This document shows positions 1 through 13,068 of a stretch of DNA of 64,000 bases, piece by piece. The position numbers and the translations under genes are program-made. The first letter of the stretch is position 1. Each line of letters begins with the position of its first letter. The DNA is from Physella acuta (Eukaryota > Mollusca > Gastropoda > Physidae): the NCBI RefSeq assembly GCF_028476545.1, contig NW_026731931.1, positions 711,001-775,000 on the forward strand. Direction: 5' to 3'. Under the pieces are notes generated by a model. The model saw only the letters and a program-made list of their open reading frames with translations. It was not told where the DNA came from and did no database searches.

Positions 1-727
1 CTAAAACAAAATGGTTGTTATTTAACGCCTTGGCTCCGTGTATTGACGGTTGTGAGGCTTCATGTGGAGGTACTTGAAAATAAACGCATTTTTGGTAACT
101 GTACTGTTAAAGGATATTAACTATTTTATCAGTGAAAATATTTGGAATTATGTATTGATTGTAAGGAAATTTGATAGCTTTGATATTGTGGGTTTGTCAG
201 CTAAACTTTGCCCGTGAGCCACACAGCAAAACAGAATTGACATGGATGAGAAAGATACGTTTTCTGTGACATTTGGTTTCCACACAGTTTTAGTACTTTA
301 AAAGCATATAATCCTATAATTTTCTAACTTAATCGACGTGTTTGATATGACAGTTATTAGACCGATTTAACTGCTTCTTCATTAGCTGCTTATTTTCTGA
401 GAATGCAGAGATGCAGAGATCATCAAAGAAATTCTATTCTAAATGAATTATTTCCGGTGCTTTCCGATTTTTTTAAGCTTTTATTTAGTTCGAAACGTCT
501 GTCTGTCCGTTTATTTGTTTGTTTGTGGGTTTGTATTAAATCTTGTAACTCAATTTCGACTTACTTTTAATACAACGATTTCTTTCAAACTTTCCAGATA
601 CGTCCCATTTTGATGACAATACAAAAATTATCACTTTTTTAAAATTTAAGTAGATGCTTAACTAAAAATTGATCAAACGCTTTCGAAATTAAGTGAGATA
701 ATAAAATTAAATCACACAAATGATTAC
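1..727. repeat. intron segment shared by modules 1, 2 and 3
   Basis: Intron sequence just downstream of an unseen 5'-half exon; its first bases match 54509-54529. Positions 27-727 match 57366-58072 at high identity, and match 36848-37100 plus 39175-39689 more loosely. I see no coding sequence. The last five bases, ATTAC (723-727), are the target duplication of the Ty3/gypsy fossil. Confidence 0.85.
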
Positions 728-1037
728 AGTCACACCCTGTTTGTACAGCCAACTTCATGGCACATGGTAAAGGCAAATACAAACCACATCACTGTTGTTT
801 TATTATATTTTAAGGCCTGATAGATAACACCAAACAACCTTTATCCTGGTAATTTTACAATTTTATTGATATCACAGATACAGCAGCTACGCTGCCAAAC
901 AAAAACCTCCTTTCTTAATCTTTCTTCCACTTCCACTTTCTTTTGCGCATGCGCCTGCCCACCACATTTTTTAGATTTATATCGCCTTTTTACACCTCCA
1001 CTCCAAACATACATTCTTCCTACATTTGACTGTTACA
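728..1037 (-). repeat. 3' LTR of fossil copy 1
   Basis: About 310 bp, ending CTGTTACA at its plus-strand right end, next to the target duplication ATTAC on its left. It matches the other LTR at 5833-5972 over both ends with roughly 4% difference; the two LTRs are unequal in length. Confidence 0.88.
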
Positions 1038-1889
1038 TATGCCCTTTCTCCCCTTTAAAAAATTAATACATTAATTTTTTCTTATATACATCACATTTAC
1101 TATAAAATCTTCATTATACATGTAACAGTTAAAAAAATTCATATTCAAAAAGAAACTGGCTAATTAACATCCTAAATTATTTTATATGTAACACTTACCA
1201 AATTGAACAATGATATTCATAAAATACATGGCAAAATGCAAAACTTCACTTATCTTATAAGTAACGCCAAATTGTAACTCAGGTAAACCTTCTTAGTTTA
1301 ATAATAACAAAACCTCACTAAGGTATACCCCCACTTAGTGGAACAACCTTAAACCAATTGTATTAAACCAAATAATAACAAATGACTCTAACTTAGGAAC
1401 ATCTCTTCTTAGTATAACAAAAATTCATTTAACCTCACTAAGGAATATTACCTCTTAGTGTATCTCAAAATAAATCTAACTAAGGAAAACTCCCTCTTAG
1501 TAGAACATAATCATAGCTATGCAATAGCTCCCATGGGCAAATCATATCCTTGATTTCCTTACTTCAATGGCTGAGGTAAACTCCTCATCATAACATATGC
1601 AAATTACCACATCTGTCAACTCATACTGCCATAGTCATGTTCATTACTTAACAAGATATAGGCCTACAGTATACATACAAACCACAGAAATACAACAAAA
1701 CATATGTTTATTTGCATTTCTAAATTTAAATAGTTGTAAAAACATATTTATACATGTTATGTACTTATAACTTATTCCTATCTTGCTCACACTTTTACAT
1801 ATTAATTTTCTCTGGTATTATTCAAAATTCCCTAATAAGGATTGGCTGATATGTCTCAGGTCATTATTTTCTTTATTCAGTTCTATGTT

Positions 1890-4440
1890 TGTTTTACCTC
1901 TTTCTTTGTACTAGGAGTTTTAATATTTAATATTTTGTCCCTATTTCCTTCAGTAGGTCTAATTTCTTTACTTCCAAACTTAAATCCTAAGAATTCTACT
2001 GTATCTACCCCCACATGCAGTTTCTCTGTTGCTATTGTAACACAGTGTTTCCTAAGTCTTTCTAGTAGTTCTTTTAGTTTTTCTATGTGTTCTGACCATG
2101 TGTTATTATGTATGCATATGTCATCAACAAAGAAGACCAGGTTTTTCATTCCCTCTGTCATTTTACTCATGAAGTTTGGAACGTGGCGGTACTGTTCACA
2201 AGTCCAAACGGCATCACCTTCCATTGACATAGACCTTTGCTTGATGTAAAGGCGGTGTATTGTCTTGAATACTTTTCCATGCCTATTTGCCAGAAGCCTC
2301 TGTTCAAATCACAAGTGGTAAAAATTGAGGATTTACTAATAGTTTCCAAAATGTCTTTCGGATCATTCATGGGTTCATCATTTATCTTAGTCCTTTTATT
2401 CAACTCTCGATAGTCACAACATATACTTACTTTGTTGTTCTTTTTTCTTACTATCACCATGGGTGATGAGTATGCTGATTCTGTTCTTTCTATATGCCCA
2501 GGCTCAAGGAGCAAACCCAGTTCTGCTTCAACAGCTTCTCTGTAGGCAACTGGTACTTGGTAATGCTTCCCTTTTATAGCACTATAATCAGTCAATTCTT
2601 TGTTGTGTTGAATTGTTTCAGTAAAACCCATTTCTGTTGTAATCACATCCTTGTACTCATTTACTATTTTGTCTATTATGTTTTTCTCATCCACTGGGAT
2701 ATGATTAGTCTTAATTTCCTTTGTATTACAGCTTTCACTTATTATAGTACAGGCTATTTGTTCCTCTTCTATCAGTTTCTCTGGCTCTACATATAATTTC
2801 TTTATTCTGTCTATGTGTATAGGCGTGTTATTTCCCTTTATGTTTATTTCATAATTTACATCAGATAGTTTCTTTATCACTTCAAAAGTTCCTTGAAATC
2901 CTTCTATGTTTTTTCTGTCTGGCAGTTTGACTAAAACTAAATCTCCTCATTCAAAAGTTCTTAAATATCTATGTTTGTTTTTTATATTTCTGTGCCTTTC
3001 ACTGGCTAACTGTACATTCTCTTGGGCTGTCTGGACACAATAAACTAGTATGGTTTACTTGTTCATGAGGATCAAATTCCTCTTCATTTTTATTTAATAA
3101 TTTGTGTTTCAATAAAGTTAATGGGCCTCTTGGCTTTACCCCATATATCAGTTCAAAAGGAGAAAAACCTGTTGACTCATTTTTAGTCTCTCTGTATGCA
3201 AATAGCACCTGCGGTAAATATTTGTGCCATTCACCTGGGGGATCTTCTGTTACATTTTTTAACATAATCTTCATTGTTTTATTCCATCTCTCATTCATAC
3301 CATTCGCTTGTGCATGGTATATGGTATTATGTACTTGTGCAATGTTCAAGAAGCTTGTGAACGCCTTTGTTAATTTGGCTTTAAACTGTGTTCCATTGTC
3401 TCATAATGTCGTATCAGGAAACCGAATCTTGTACATACACTCATCAAAGCATCACATATAGCTACAGCTGTAATCTCTCTAAGTGGTATTGCCTCTGGCC
3501 ATATGGTTGCCCAATCCACTATAGTTAATATGAACTTATGGCCCTGGGAAGTAGGGTGTTCCATAGGTCCAACTATATCCACTGCTATCTTCTGGAATGG
3601 TCTTGTAACTCTATCTGTCTGTTGCAGAGGTGCATTTTGTTTCCCATCAACGGGATTGAATTGTATGCATTTGGTGCATTTTTGTATGAGTTTCTTTATG
3701 TCTTCCTTCATTAAAGGCCAGTAATAATCTTCAGTTATTCTCTCAAATGTACTTTTTTCTGCCATGTGTGCCCCCAATGGACTGTCATGTGCTTGTTGTA
3801 ACATCTTTGTTCTCATAGGTTGTGGCACCACTATCTGAGTCTTTTCATTATTCTTGTTATCAATATATTTCCTGACTAAAACATTATTTTCTTTAGTGTA
3901 CTTAGATCCCCTGAAATCCATGTTACTTGTATTGATGTTTTTAGTATATTTTTGAGAGTATTATCTTCTTCTTGAAGTTTTATCCATTCATTTATATCTT
4001 CTTTTAATTCTGTGTTGCTTTCCTCATTGTCAACAAGCGAATCAGGAACACTTCCCTGATTCGCTTGTTTCTGTGCTCTTGCCTCAACCGCTGCTCCAAT
4101 TTGACTTGCCCATCTATCTATATCTTCCTCATTACTTTCTTTCACCTCCTTTCCATTCCCAATAATCATATCTGCTATTGGTTCTTCTATGACCGCCACT
4201 TTATATTTACCTTTAAACCAAGCAGAATCTATATCAACTACTGCTATCTCACACTCATCCTTAAATTTCTTGTTGGCATATGTCAACTTTATTATGCCAG
4301 GATTGTACTGTTCTGGTCTTACAAGGCTTTTCTTAATAATAATGCATGTGCAACCTGAATCTCTCAGGCACATTACTCTGATGTTGTTTACTATAGCTGA
4401 GAACATCTTCAGTGTTGTATTCCTTTGTCTAACAGATGCC
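1890..4440 (-). mobile_element. pol-like region of fossil copy 1 (PR-INT-RT order)
   Basis: Protease (DSGC) comes first, then integrase. The integrase shows a His/Cys head ending CTKC, a catalytic core beginning near AVDIVGPM, FAYRETKNESTGFSPFELIYG and a C-terminal IKKLSDVNYEI / HIDRIKKLYVE module. One continuous stretch then leads into reverse transcriptase with EAELGLLLEPG, CCDYRELNK and MPFGLVN. The integrase tail and the RT head share one open stretch, so the order is not an effect of rearranged pieces. Confidence 0.85.
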
Positions 4441-4449
4441 ACCGTCTCT

Positions 4450-5720
4450 GACCCTTCTAACCCTGCTGATGTCTCTTGATTGTTATTTCTAATATTTTTA
4501 TTTTCTCCCTTGTTTCCTGGTCCAATTCTTGGCTGTCTACTTCATTGTTGAATTCATTTCTATTTTGTCCACCATACTGTCCTTGTCTGTAATAATTACT
4601 TTGATTTCTATAATTATTATTAGGTGCGTAACTTCCTCTGTTATTATTGCTGAGATATGTATCTCTATTTTGTAAGCTGAAACACTCAGACTTAACATGG
4701 CCTGTTTTCCATGCTTCTGCTATATTTATATCTGTCTGGTTTCCATCTGGTAGGTACACTATTATTTCTATCTCTATTGTTATTGCCATACCTTCTTTGA
4801 TCACTGCCAAAGTTTCTACTGTAGACTGCTGCTGATATGTCTCCATGCTCTCTTTTGTCCAAAATAGCCCCTGGATGTGCATCCTTATAAATATTAAGTT
4901 GCTCTATTAATTGTTTCTCTGTCCTAACTTTTCTTTCACTCAAAAAAAGTGAATAAACTATCTGTTGCATTATTTAAAACATGATCTATTAAGTTAAGTT
5001 CAATAATTGTCTCAGGATTCTTTAAATCTATTTCTGCCATTTCTATCCTTTTATTCATGTATTTGCGAATTTCAAAATTGATTTGGTTTATGTCACCAAT
5101 GTTGTTAATTCTAACGTCTCGTATAGTCTTTCTGTAATAGTCTTCTGTCTTTCCAAAATGTTTCATCAATCTTTCTTTTACTAGGTCATAGTTTTCTTTT
5201 TCAGCCTCAGACATACTTGCTATTATGGCAATAGTCTCTCCTGTCAAATTAGTCAATAAAGCCTGTGCTTTACCAGCAGATGAATAGTTAAAACTCTTAC
5301 ATGTTTGCTCAAAGAGTATTAAGTAAGTTTTCACACTCTCTTCCTTTGGTTTAAACGCTCTAAATTTAGGCTTCCAATTGTCTGTTTTGTTAATATTGCT
5401 TTCTTGAGATTTGTTACTTTTGATTTTGGCTAATTCTAGCTCATGTTGTCTCTGTTTTTCTCTGTGTTCAGCCTCTATTGTAGCTTTTGCTAGTTCCTAA
5501 TCAGCCTCTATTTTAGCTATTTCCCTATCAGCCTCTATTTTAGCTATTTCCCTATCGGCCTCTATTTTAGCTTTAGCAAGTTCCCTCTCTAAAGCTCTAT
5601 CTCATCTTTCAGCTGCATCAGATCTTCTTTCCAGCATCTGATATTTTATTTTCAACCCATTTGGCCTTTTCTACCCCAGTATATCCTAAAGAGTCAGCCA
5701 ACTCAATCATTTTGGCATAG
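4450..5720 (-). mobile_element. gag-like region of fossil copy 1
   Basis: This part encodes a nucleic-acid-associated structural protein related to retrotransposon gag. A charged coiled coil built of 9-residue EADREIAKI-type repeats lies near 5490-5580. It is followed by a retrotransposon gag-like helical segment and an Asn/Tyr/Arg-rich tail. No clean CCHC knuckle is visible. Treated as fossil sequence. Confidence 0.7.
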
Positions 5721-5832
5721 TCCTCCATATTAATGGTCCCAGAAAATTACTCAATTACCAAAATGTCAACAATATTGAAAAATCTGTTGGTCCTTTACAA
5801 TGCGGATCACCACTCACTTCTGACACCAAAAA

Positions 5833-5972
5833 TGTCACACCCTGTTTGTACAGCCAACTTCATGGCACATGGTAAAGGCAAATACAAACCGCATCACAAT
5901 ATTTTTTACATTTATATCGCCTTTTTACACCTCCACTCGAAACATACATTCATCATACATTTTACTGTTACA
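5833..5972 (-). repeat. 5' LTR of fossil copy 1
   Basis: About 140 bp, starting TGTCACACCC on the plus strand and ending TGTTACA before ATTAC (5973-5977). It shares both ends with the 310-bp LTR at 728-1037. Confidence 0.87.
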
Positions 5973-5977
5973 ATTAC

Positions 5978-6630
<653 letters not shown>

Positions 6631-6835
6631 GTGTCAAGAAATGGTTTTTCAAAATTAAAAATATATTATGATATTTTTACAATATTTGGACATTTGGTAA
6701 ACACTTTTTTACACTAAAAGTGGCAAACATATATAGACATGAAATAAACACACAAATAAGTAGATGTAATAAATGATCAAATAGAAATATCTGCAGTGTT
6801 TCATATTAAATTAAAATAGATGCTTTTTATTGTCG

Positions 6836-6840
<5 letters not shown>

Positions 6841-6922
<82 letters not shown>

Positions 6923-6930
6923 CATATATA
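6841..6930. repeat. (TA)n microsatellite
   Basis: Pure TA run ending in a few CATA units. Confidence 0.97.
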
Positions 6931-7019
6931 ATTCTCTTCATGGAGACCATAGAAAACACCAAGCTGTAAGCCGTATAGCATCCCCATCTCTTCCTCTCTA
7001 GGGATATCCCTACCACCCC

Positions 7020-7352
7020 ACATGGTCTGGTGAGCTTTGGTTCACGCTAAATGTTTACAATGGTAGAGCCGGATTTGTGACGGTTATTAGGGGCATATAA
7101 TTTAGTTTGAAACGATTTTAATTTTAGTGGAGGTAACTAAGAGGAGGCTGCTTTCACAAGGCGGTGAGGGGGTGTGTAGGGTAGGGGTTTGGGGAAAGGA
7201 GGGTGGCGGGTTATCGTCCTACTGATAGTGGTTTAAAGCAAATATTTTCAGTGGCAGCATTGGTACTGTCGAATTGACAAATTATGAATTACTGAAAAGT
7301 AGAAAATAAAACAACTAAATAGCGTCGTATGATACGCCGCGGTTCGGCTAGT
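7020..7352 (+). repeat. repeat with possible Helitron-like 3' end
   Basis: The left part (7022-7100) resembles 6028-6110 (CTGGTGAGCT, GTTTACAAT). The right part ends CGCGGTTCGGCTAGT at 7352, like Helitron 3' ends (CTAG before T). No transposase is present. The assignment is tentative. Confidence 0.3.
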
Positions 7353-7714
7353 AATAAATAATGTGACTTGACAATCAATTTCATTTTTTTGTAAAGTTAC
7401 ACTTATCTACACCGAACTTTTATTCTCTTTTTGACAATACAATAACAAATTGCAAATTTCATGAATATCTGAAATAATATGGTGCATAGATAGGTTGGAG
7501 AATAATTGTGGCTTACAAGCCGAAGAAACAAGATGGTTAAGTAAAAGATTACCTAAATCACTAACTAACTTATGAAAAGTGTAGTTGGCAAAATATTGTT
7601 GGAATTTTTATTTCTAAGACAACTGGATTCTTTCTCAATAATCTTGAAATTAAATAAAGAAATTAACTTTCGTTAAATCTCAAAGGTGAACAATTTAGTT
7701 TTTAGTACTTAATT

Positions 7715-9330
7715 GTTTATCGACGGACATTGCATTTTTATTACCTAAAACTTTTATCCACCACACAATGTGGCCAACTCACCTGCATACTGAAATTTGA
7801 ATCAAACCATATGTGTAACCTGCCGGTAATCAAAACTCATAATTGCTTACCCTATTGTTGGCTTATCCATAATCATACTGTACTGTTAAGAAAAATATAT
7901 ACTATTGAACTAATTCCTAATCATTCTCTTATCTATGGAAATATTAGATAAGCATGAAATATTTATGTGTGAGCATTCTTTATATAATATGTCCCCTGGG
8001 TGTTCATTATCTTGATAAGACAGGTAAAAAAAGAAACATGACAGTTTTAAAGCTGTAGAGTGATATTAAAGATTGTGCCGCAGTCTATTGTAGAGCATAG
8101 AGTACATTTTTGCTTCAAATCTGTGAAACTGAGTGTTTTGATGATCCAAGCATGTATTATAAGTCCGTAAAACCTGAAAAAATAATCAGATGTTAAATCA
8201 AACCATCCCGAAGACAGGTGGGTTGTTTGTGTAGGTTTTTATGGTAATTAGTAAATTGACATAATGTATGTCACAATATCCACTGAATAATAGAGTTTAA
8301 AAGCGAGTGAAAGTATTACTGTTTGTAACAAAATGAGTTTTATTGCTGCTTTTTTGAACAGCTGACTTCATAAATTATGAATCACTAAAAAATAGATAAT
8401 AAAACAAATTTTAAAAACCTATATAGCAACTAGCTTTTGAATACACAGAAAATAAGAAAATAAAACTAAGTTTCAGTAAAAATATCTATATTGATAGAAA
8501 AAAAAGTCTTTCCTGTTTGCTTTCTAAATGATTCTATACATGTGCCCATACAGTGATAGAATAAGTGAGCTATAGGTAGATTTCATGATCTTTTACACGC
8601 TTCCATTTTGTCGTCTTCCAGTCTTACATGATAGACCTTATTTATTATTTTACTTCTGGATTCATATTAAGATGGGAGTGGGGCGAAGCAATTTCTGTTT
8701 TCCTTGGAGGGCCATTTCGTCAGCTGGCAGTTGCTTTATCCGCTGCCATAGTCACCATTGTATTGAAGATCTTATGCCAGCGGATTCAAAAGATATTTCT
8801 AAGGCATTCATTTATCATGGACTGTATTTAGTTTTATCATTTATACTCCATGACTCAACTCCAAGGGGTAAAAGAAGTTTACTATTGAGTTGAAGATATT
8901 ATGTTTCTATTGAATATCGGCAACCCAAAACATGTTTTGTAAGCTGTTCTTGCATTGCCAATCCTAAGTAAAGACACAGTTCATCTTTTTTTTTCGTTCC
9001 TCACAGTAGTTTTGATGACAATTAGGAATTACTTGTCAACATGTAATGTGACTTATTGCACATTTACTGACTTCAGTCAACTCTTCATTCTGTATTTACT
9101 TCCATAGATGATTTCACACGAAGGCAATCTGTACAATTTTGGTTGTTTGGTTTTGGAGTTTCATCAACTAGATGAGTTGATGTTCCCCGCTAACGAGCAT
9201 CATCTGCCAAATAGTTCGAGATGAGTTACCTGGAAATAGCAATTATAGTTACTCCTATCCGACCATAATCCGAGTTACATATCTATGTTACTATGATGGA
9301 AGAAAAATTCGACAATTTAAAAGTGCGACA
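7715..9330. repeat. intron segment duplicated at 39835-42250
   Basis: Module 1 copy of an intron segment shared with module 2, moderately diverged with many small gaps. Module 2 carries an extra insertion (41352-42020). The pair includes an open-frame block (8622-8831 against 40986-41264) and an old SINE fragment near 9136-9225. Confidence 0.8.
8622..8831 (+). other. conserved open block after acceptor-like site, module 1 copy
   Basis: After TCGTCTTCCAG (ending 8621) the frame reads SYMIDLIYYF, RWEWGEAISVFLGG and FRQLAVALSAAIVTIVLKIL, then a stop. The last part looks like a membrane helix. The module 2 copy keeps the acceptor-like site and most residues with conservative changes (RWEWGQSISVFFGG). 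Read after the preceding CUB 5'-half exon it would be out of frame. It may be a decayed exon of another gene or chance retention. Confidence 0.25.
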
Positions 9331-9739
9331 GACTTGTCAGTTGTTAAGGATAAAATTCAAATAGGTGTGCGTTGTCTTTTGGTATTTTTTTTTCCGTCTT
9401 GATGTCACGTCCCAATCCACCATTTTCGGGATGTACCATGCACTCCTTACAAGTGTATTCAGCTCTAAATGTGTATAATTTTGATGACAACATGTTTTTA
9501 TCGGTTCAAAAACTATTCCAGCCGAGCATGTCTCTGACCACACTATCCCTTCATATGCTTAGGACAAAGAAACAGATGAACTCTACTTTACCTGCCCTGT
9601 ATCCTGCCAAGTTCAGATAGGCAACTTTATCATTCACATCTAAAAAAATAAAAATAAATTGAAAAAAAATTATCATTGACGTATTGTTATACTATACTTT
9701 AATACTTTGAGTCTCCTTATGCAAATTGAGTTACGCGCA

Positions 9740-9990
9740 TAGATCTAGATCTAAGTCTAGAGTAGTAGTAACTTTCAAATTAAATTTTATCTTAAATTAG
9801 CCAAACAAAGATTTATATAAAATAAAGAAGGTCTAACATTATCTAGATCTAGATCTAGATTCTACGACTCGTTTGCTTAAGTCTAGAATCTAGTAGATCT
9901 AGATCTATTTGCGTAACTCTTGCTAGATCTAGGTCTAGATCTAAAATCTAGAAATTCTAGATCTAGATTAGAATCCAGAATCTAGATCTA
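9740..9990. repeat. TCTAGATC-rich palindromic repeat tract
   Basis: Dense AGATCTAGATCT and CTAGAATCTAG words, self-complementary and locally repeated, with outliers to about 10130. The same word composition recurs at 23347-23510 and briefly near 15250-15330 and 48085. No coding content. Confidence 0.8.
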
Positions 9991-11595
9991 GATAGATATA
10001 TCACAAAGATTTATATCAAATATTTAAGGACTAAAATGTATTTTGATTATAAAATGGATTGTATTTTTATTTACTTAATCTTTGGTATATATCTAATTAA
10101 TCTTTTGTTTGACCTAGATTCTAGATCTAGATATATAAATATTTTACTTGGCCACATGATAGATATATAAATAACGTTCTTGGTCAGATTGTAGAGCTAG
10201 AGAAATTTATTGTAAAACTAAATGAAAAAGACAGTTGAAAATTTATATAAGTGTTGGAACGTAATAAAAACAGCAAACGGACGTATTGTTAAAGTTATGG
10301 CCGACAGAAAATTAGATTTAGAACGCGTTAAATTTTTGAATGGGCCTATGATGGAAGCCGCCATTTTATTGTACAAAAAGTTAACAAAAAACTGATACGT
10401 CACTGTTTCGTCGAGTCTAGTGGTTTTTCAAATCTTTTTTAAAAAATGTGGTAAATCTACCTATGAATAAATCAATAAATTAATTAACGTGGTTAAATAC
10501 ATTTGTGATTAACAGTATGTCTGAAAAAACAAATGTTTTCCTACCTACATACTATTTTACAGCTCTCCATAATGAGTAGAACTATTTACTATACTCGATC
10601 AGCCAAACAAACAAAAAAACAAACAAAAAGATAAATATTCAAACATGTAAACAAACTTGAGTTTTAGTAGTATATAGATATATAAATACGCACGAATAAA
10701 CCTTTGCATTAAAATATATAAAAATATTGTCTCAATAATATTATTTTATAACAATAACTATCTACAATGGAAACTAAAAGTTAACTTTGCTTTTAAAATA
10801 CTGCTAAAAGCTAATCATATAATAATTAAATTACCGAGTCGCTCAGACTGAAATATATATAATAGAAATATCTATTATTTCAGTTTAGAGAAATAGTTCC
10901 GGCGTTTAGTAGCTTACATACTTTTGTGCGAGATAAATGGCCCGTTGAGGAAGAAATACAATGGGCGCTTGGTTGATAGTGTTGTTTTTCTCTAAACCTA
11001 AAACAAACCAAAATCACCACATGAACTTAAAATTTAGCCGTAAACGAAAAATGTCTTTGAAAACGGATTTTTATCCAGAATCGGTACTTTAATCGAATTT
11101 AAGTTTTAATCTAGACGTAGTAACTGCACATTGATACTAAATATAGTCGTAGCCATACTCCTAAACCTTACACCTAATCTCAAACATGACAAAAGTTTCA
11201 TTTAGAGTTTCTTTCAGACAAATATACAAGGGTGTGAAACACGCCTACAGCCTGCTATTACGAAATGTAATGTATATAGAAAATACATTTTTACCAGTGT
11301 CCGCCCCCGCCCCCTTCCCCAGACAATGTATTGTGTGTACTTTTCCGGAATTAGACTATTTCCTAATACATGTTCCACGTGACGTCACGTTTCGTTTTTC
11401 GTTTTACTGTGAACGTTTAAGTTTGCTAGTGTTTTCACCATATTGTTCCCACAGAGTGGCAGAGTGACAGAATAGCGAAACTATTATTATAGATATAGAT
11501 GCATACATGTTTAGTTATTTTGAAGCTATTTAATGTATGTGCTTGTTAAACTATAGCTTGCTAATTTTTAATTTATAATACATAATCTTTTTTAG
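9991..11595. other. intron, mostly unassigned
   Basis: From about 10650 it is homologous to 44040-44882 of module 2, including a C-rich patch (11300-11325 against 44685-44706). I see no exon before 11596. Confidence 0.6.
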
Positions 11596-11798
11596 CATAA
11601 CATACATGGATATGGGTACAAACGAAAGTTGTGCAGATGATTACATTGAGATATTTGATGGGCCATGGACACTCAGCCGGTCATTTGGAAAAATGTGTAC
11701 AGATCGGCAAATACTGACATTGTCGACAACAAACTGCATGCATGTGGTGTTTAGAACATTAGGAAGTGGGAAATTTCTCACTACCTATAAAATTCTAG
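11596..11798 (+). CDS. CUB exon, 3' half (type 1), module 1
   Basis: This internal exon encodes the second half of a CUB domain, an extracellular beta-sandwich module that binds proteins or glycans. The acceptor is a T-rich run ending in AG at 11594-11595 and the donor is GT at 11799. The frame is open throughout, starts in phase 2 and ends in phase 1. Diagnostic residues are DDYIEIFDGP, the KMC cysteine that would pair with the NESC cysteine, and a closing TYKIL strand. Its 5'-half partner should lie left of the window, because position 1 onward matches the sequence just after the 5'-half exon at 54307-54430. The module 2 paralogue at 44883-45085 has the same length (203 bp) and differs at roughly a tenth to a fifth of residues. 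The protein is not identified beyond the domain. Confidence 0.85.
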
Positions 11799-12383
11799 GT
11801 ATACATTAAAACAAAAATTATCTACGAATACAGAATAGTCTATCAATCTTTTTCTGTGTATGAACTTATGTATCTAACATAAAGATGCAAATTGGTGGAC
11901 GGCTAGCTGTTGTTCTGTTAACCACATTTAAATTAACTCAGTTAAGTTTTTTTTTCATTCGTTACAACATGCTTTAATTGCTCTCTCTCTCATGAATAAA
12001 ATCTTTAGCCACCCCACCAGTAGCATTTAGAGTGACCAAAGTGTGATCTAGACTCACCCGTCCTTAATAAATTTCAATCTAAAAAATATCTTGAATTAAA
12101 TCAACTATCTCCCGACATGCCACTATCTCATATTTTCTAAGTATTTAGAATATGTAGGCATATCAATAAATATCAGGTTGTTAGATTTGTAATATCCAGA
12201 GGTTGAAAATGGACCTACTTCAATGCGTTATTATATATTTAAAAGGGATGTACTTATGCCAGAATTTAAAAAAATTAAGTTTTCAAAATAATATGAAAAT
12301 AAATAGAAATCAAATAATAACACTTGTTTCATGGCCAATAAAAAGATAAACATACTCCCTTACTGTACAGTGCGTTTTAGTGT

Positions 12384-13068
12384 AAATAAACCGGGAGTGA
12401 TCTCCCCTAAACTTTCTCGAATATTCTAATATAACACTATGGGGGATGGCAACTCGGGATATAGACTTCTAGACATAATTTTTAATCCATTTTAATTACT
12501 CAAATTTTTAAAAATAGAATATAATCTCGTAGAAAAAAGAAATGCACACCAAGTGAACGCTAAATAAAGATGCGCATAATAGTACTTTATAAATTTACAT
12601 GCGTTTTTTGAGAAATCGGAAATAGCGTAAATAAGTACTTCCGGTCAACAGAAATTACTCAAAATTCGACAGAAGGTAGAGAATTAGATCTTTTACTTAC
12701 ATATCAAATTTCATTTATCTATCTGAAACAGTACTCAAGTTATAGGCTTTTGAAAAATTCAAAGTATAAAAAGTACCACTTCCGGTTATTGGAAATCGCT
12801 CAAAAGTTGATACGGATCTACGATTTTGATATAATACTTATATATGAAATTTCATCAACCTAGCTGTAACGGTACTCAAGTTATCGTGTTTACACACGGA
12901 CACACACACACACACACACACACAGACATACGGACAAGATTGCAAAATTATGTTTTTCCGTATCAGTGAGATGTAAAACGTCGAGATTTGCAAAAATCTT
13001 GATTTTTTTTTTTTGCACGATTACAAGACTTTCTCTATACTTAGTATATACGAAAAAGTAAAAAAAAA
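12384..13068 (+). repeat. unclassified interspersed element, copy R1
   Basis: About 685 bp. It starts with AAATAAACCGGGAGTGATCT, which contains the dyad GGGAG-TGAT-CTCCC, followed by ACTTTCTCGAATATTC, and ends with TATATACGAAAAAGTAAA, a near inverted copy of ACTTTCTCG. Inside are an (AC)n tract and GACATACGGACAAGATTGC. Copies lie at 14464-14891, 41352-42020, 42786-43468 and 52177-52780. No coding capacity, so it is probably a non-autonomous transposon. Confidence 0.75.

Larger units (their letters stand above)
728..5972 (-). mobile_element. Ty3/gypsy-like LTR retrotransposon fossil, Gmr1-like pol order, copy 1
   Basis: Minus-strand element of about 5.2 kb with terminal repeats at 728-1037 and 5833-5972 and the target duplication ATTAC at 723-727 and 5973-5977. 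Reading leftward from 5972, the parts are: a gag-like region with coiled-coil repeats (about 5720-4450); an aspartic protease with DSGC (about 4440-4050); integrase with a zinc-binding head, catalytic core and GPY/F-like tail (about 3920-2800); and reverse transcriptase (about 2570-1890) with DYRELNK, MPFGLVN and VDD. Integrase before reverse transcriptase is unusual for Ty3/gypsy. I could not recognise an RNase H part before the left LTR. A purine-rich tract on the minus strand lies beside the left LTR (about 1041-1060). The element is broken in several places. It is older than the duplication that made copy 2. Confidence 0.93.

Noticed and set aside
1842-4479. Plus-strand hydrophobic open frames across the Ty3/gypsy fossil
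   Set aside because: They are antisense shadows of the minus-strand pol and gag regions; the same at 59215-61842.
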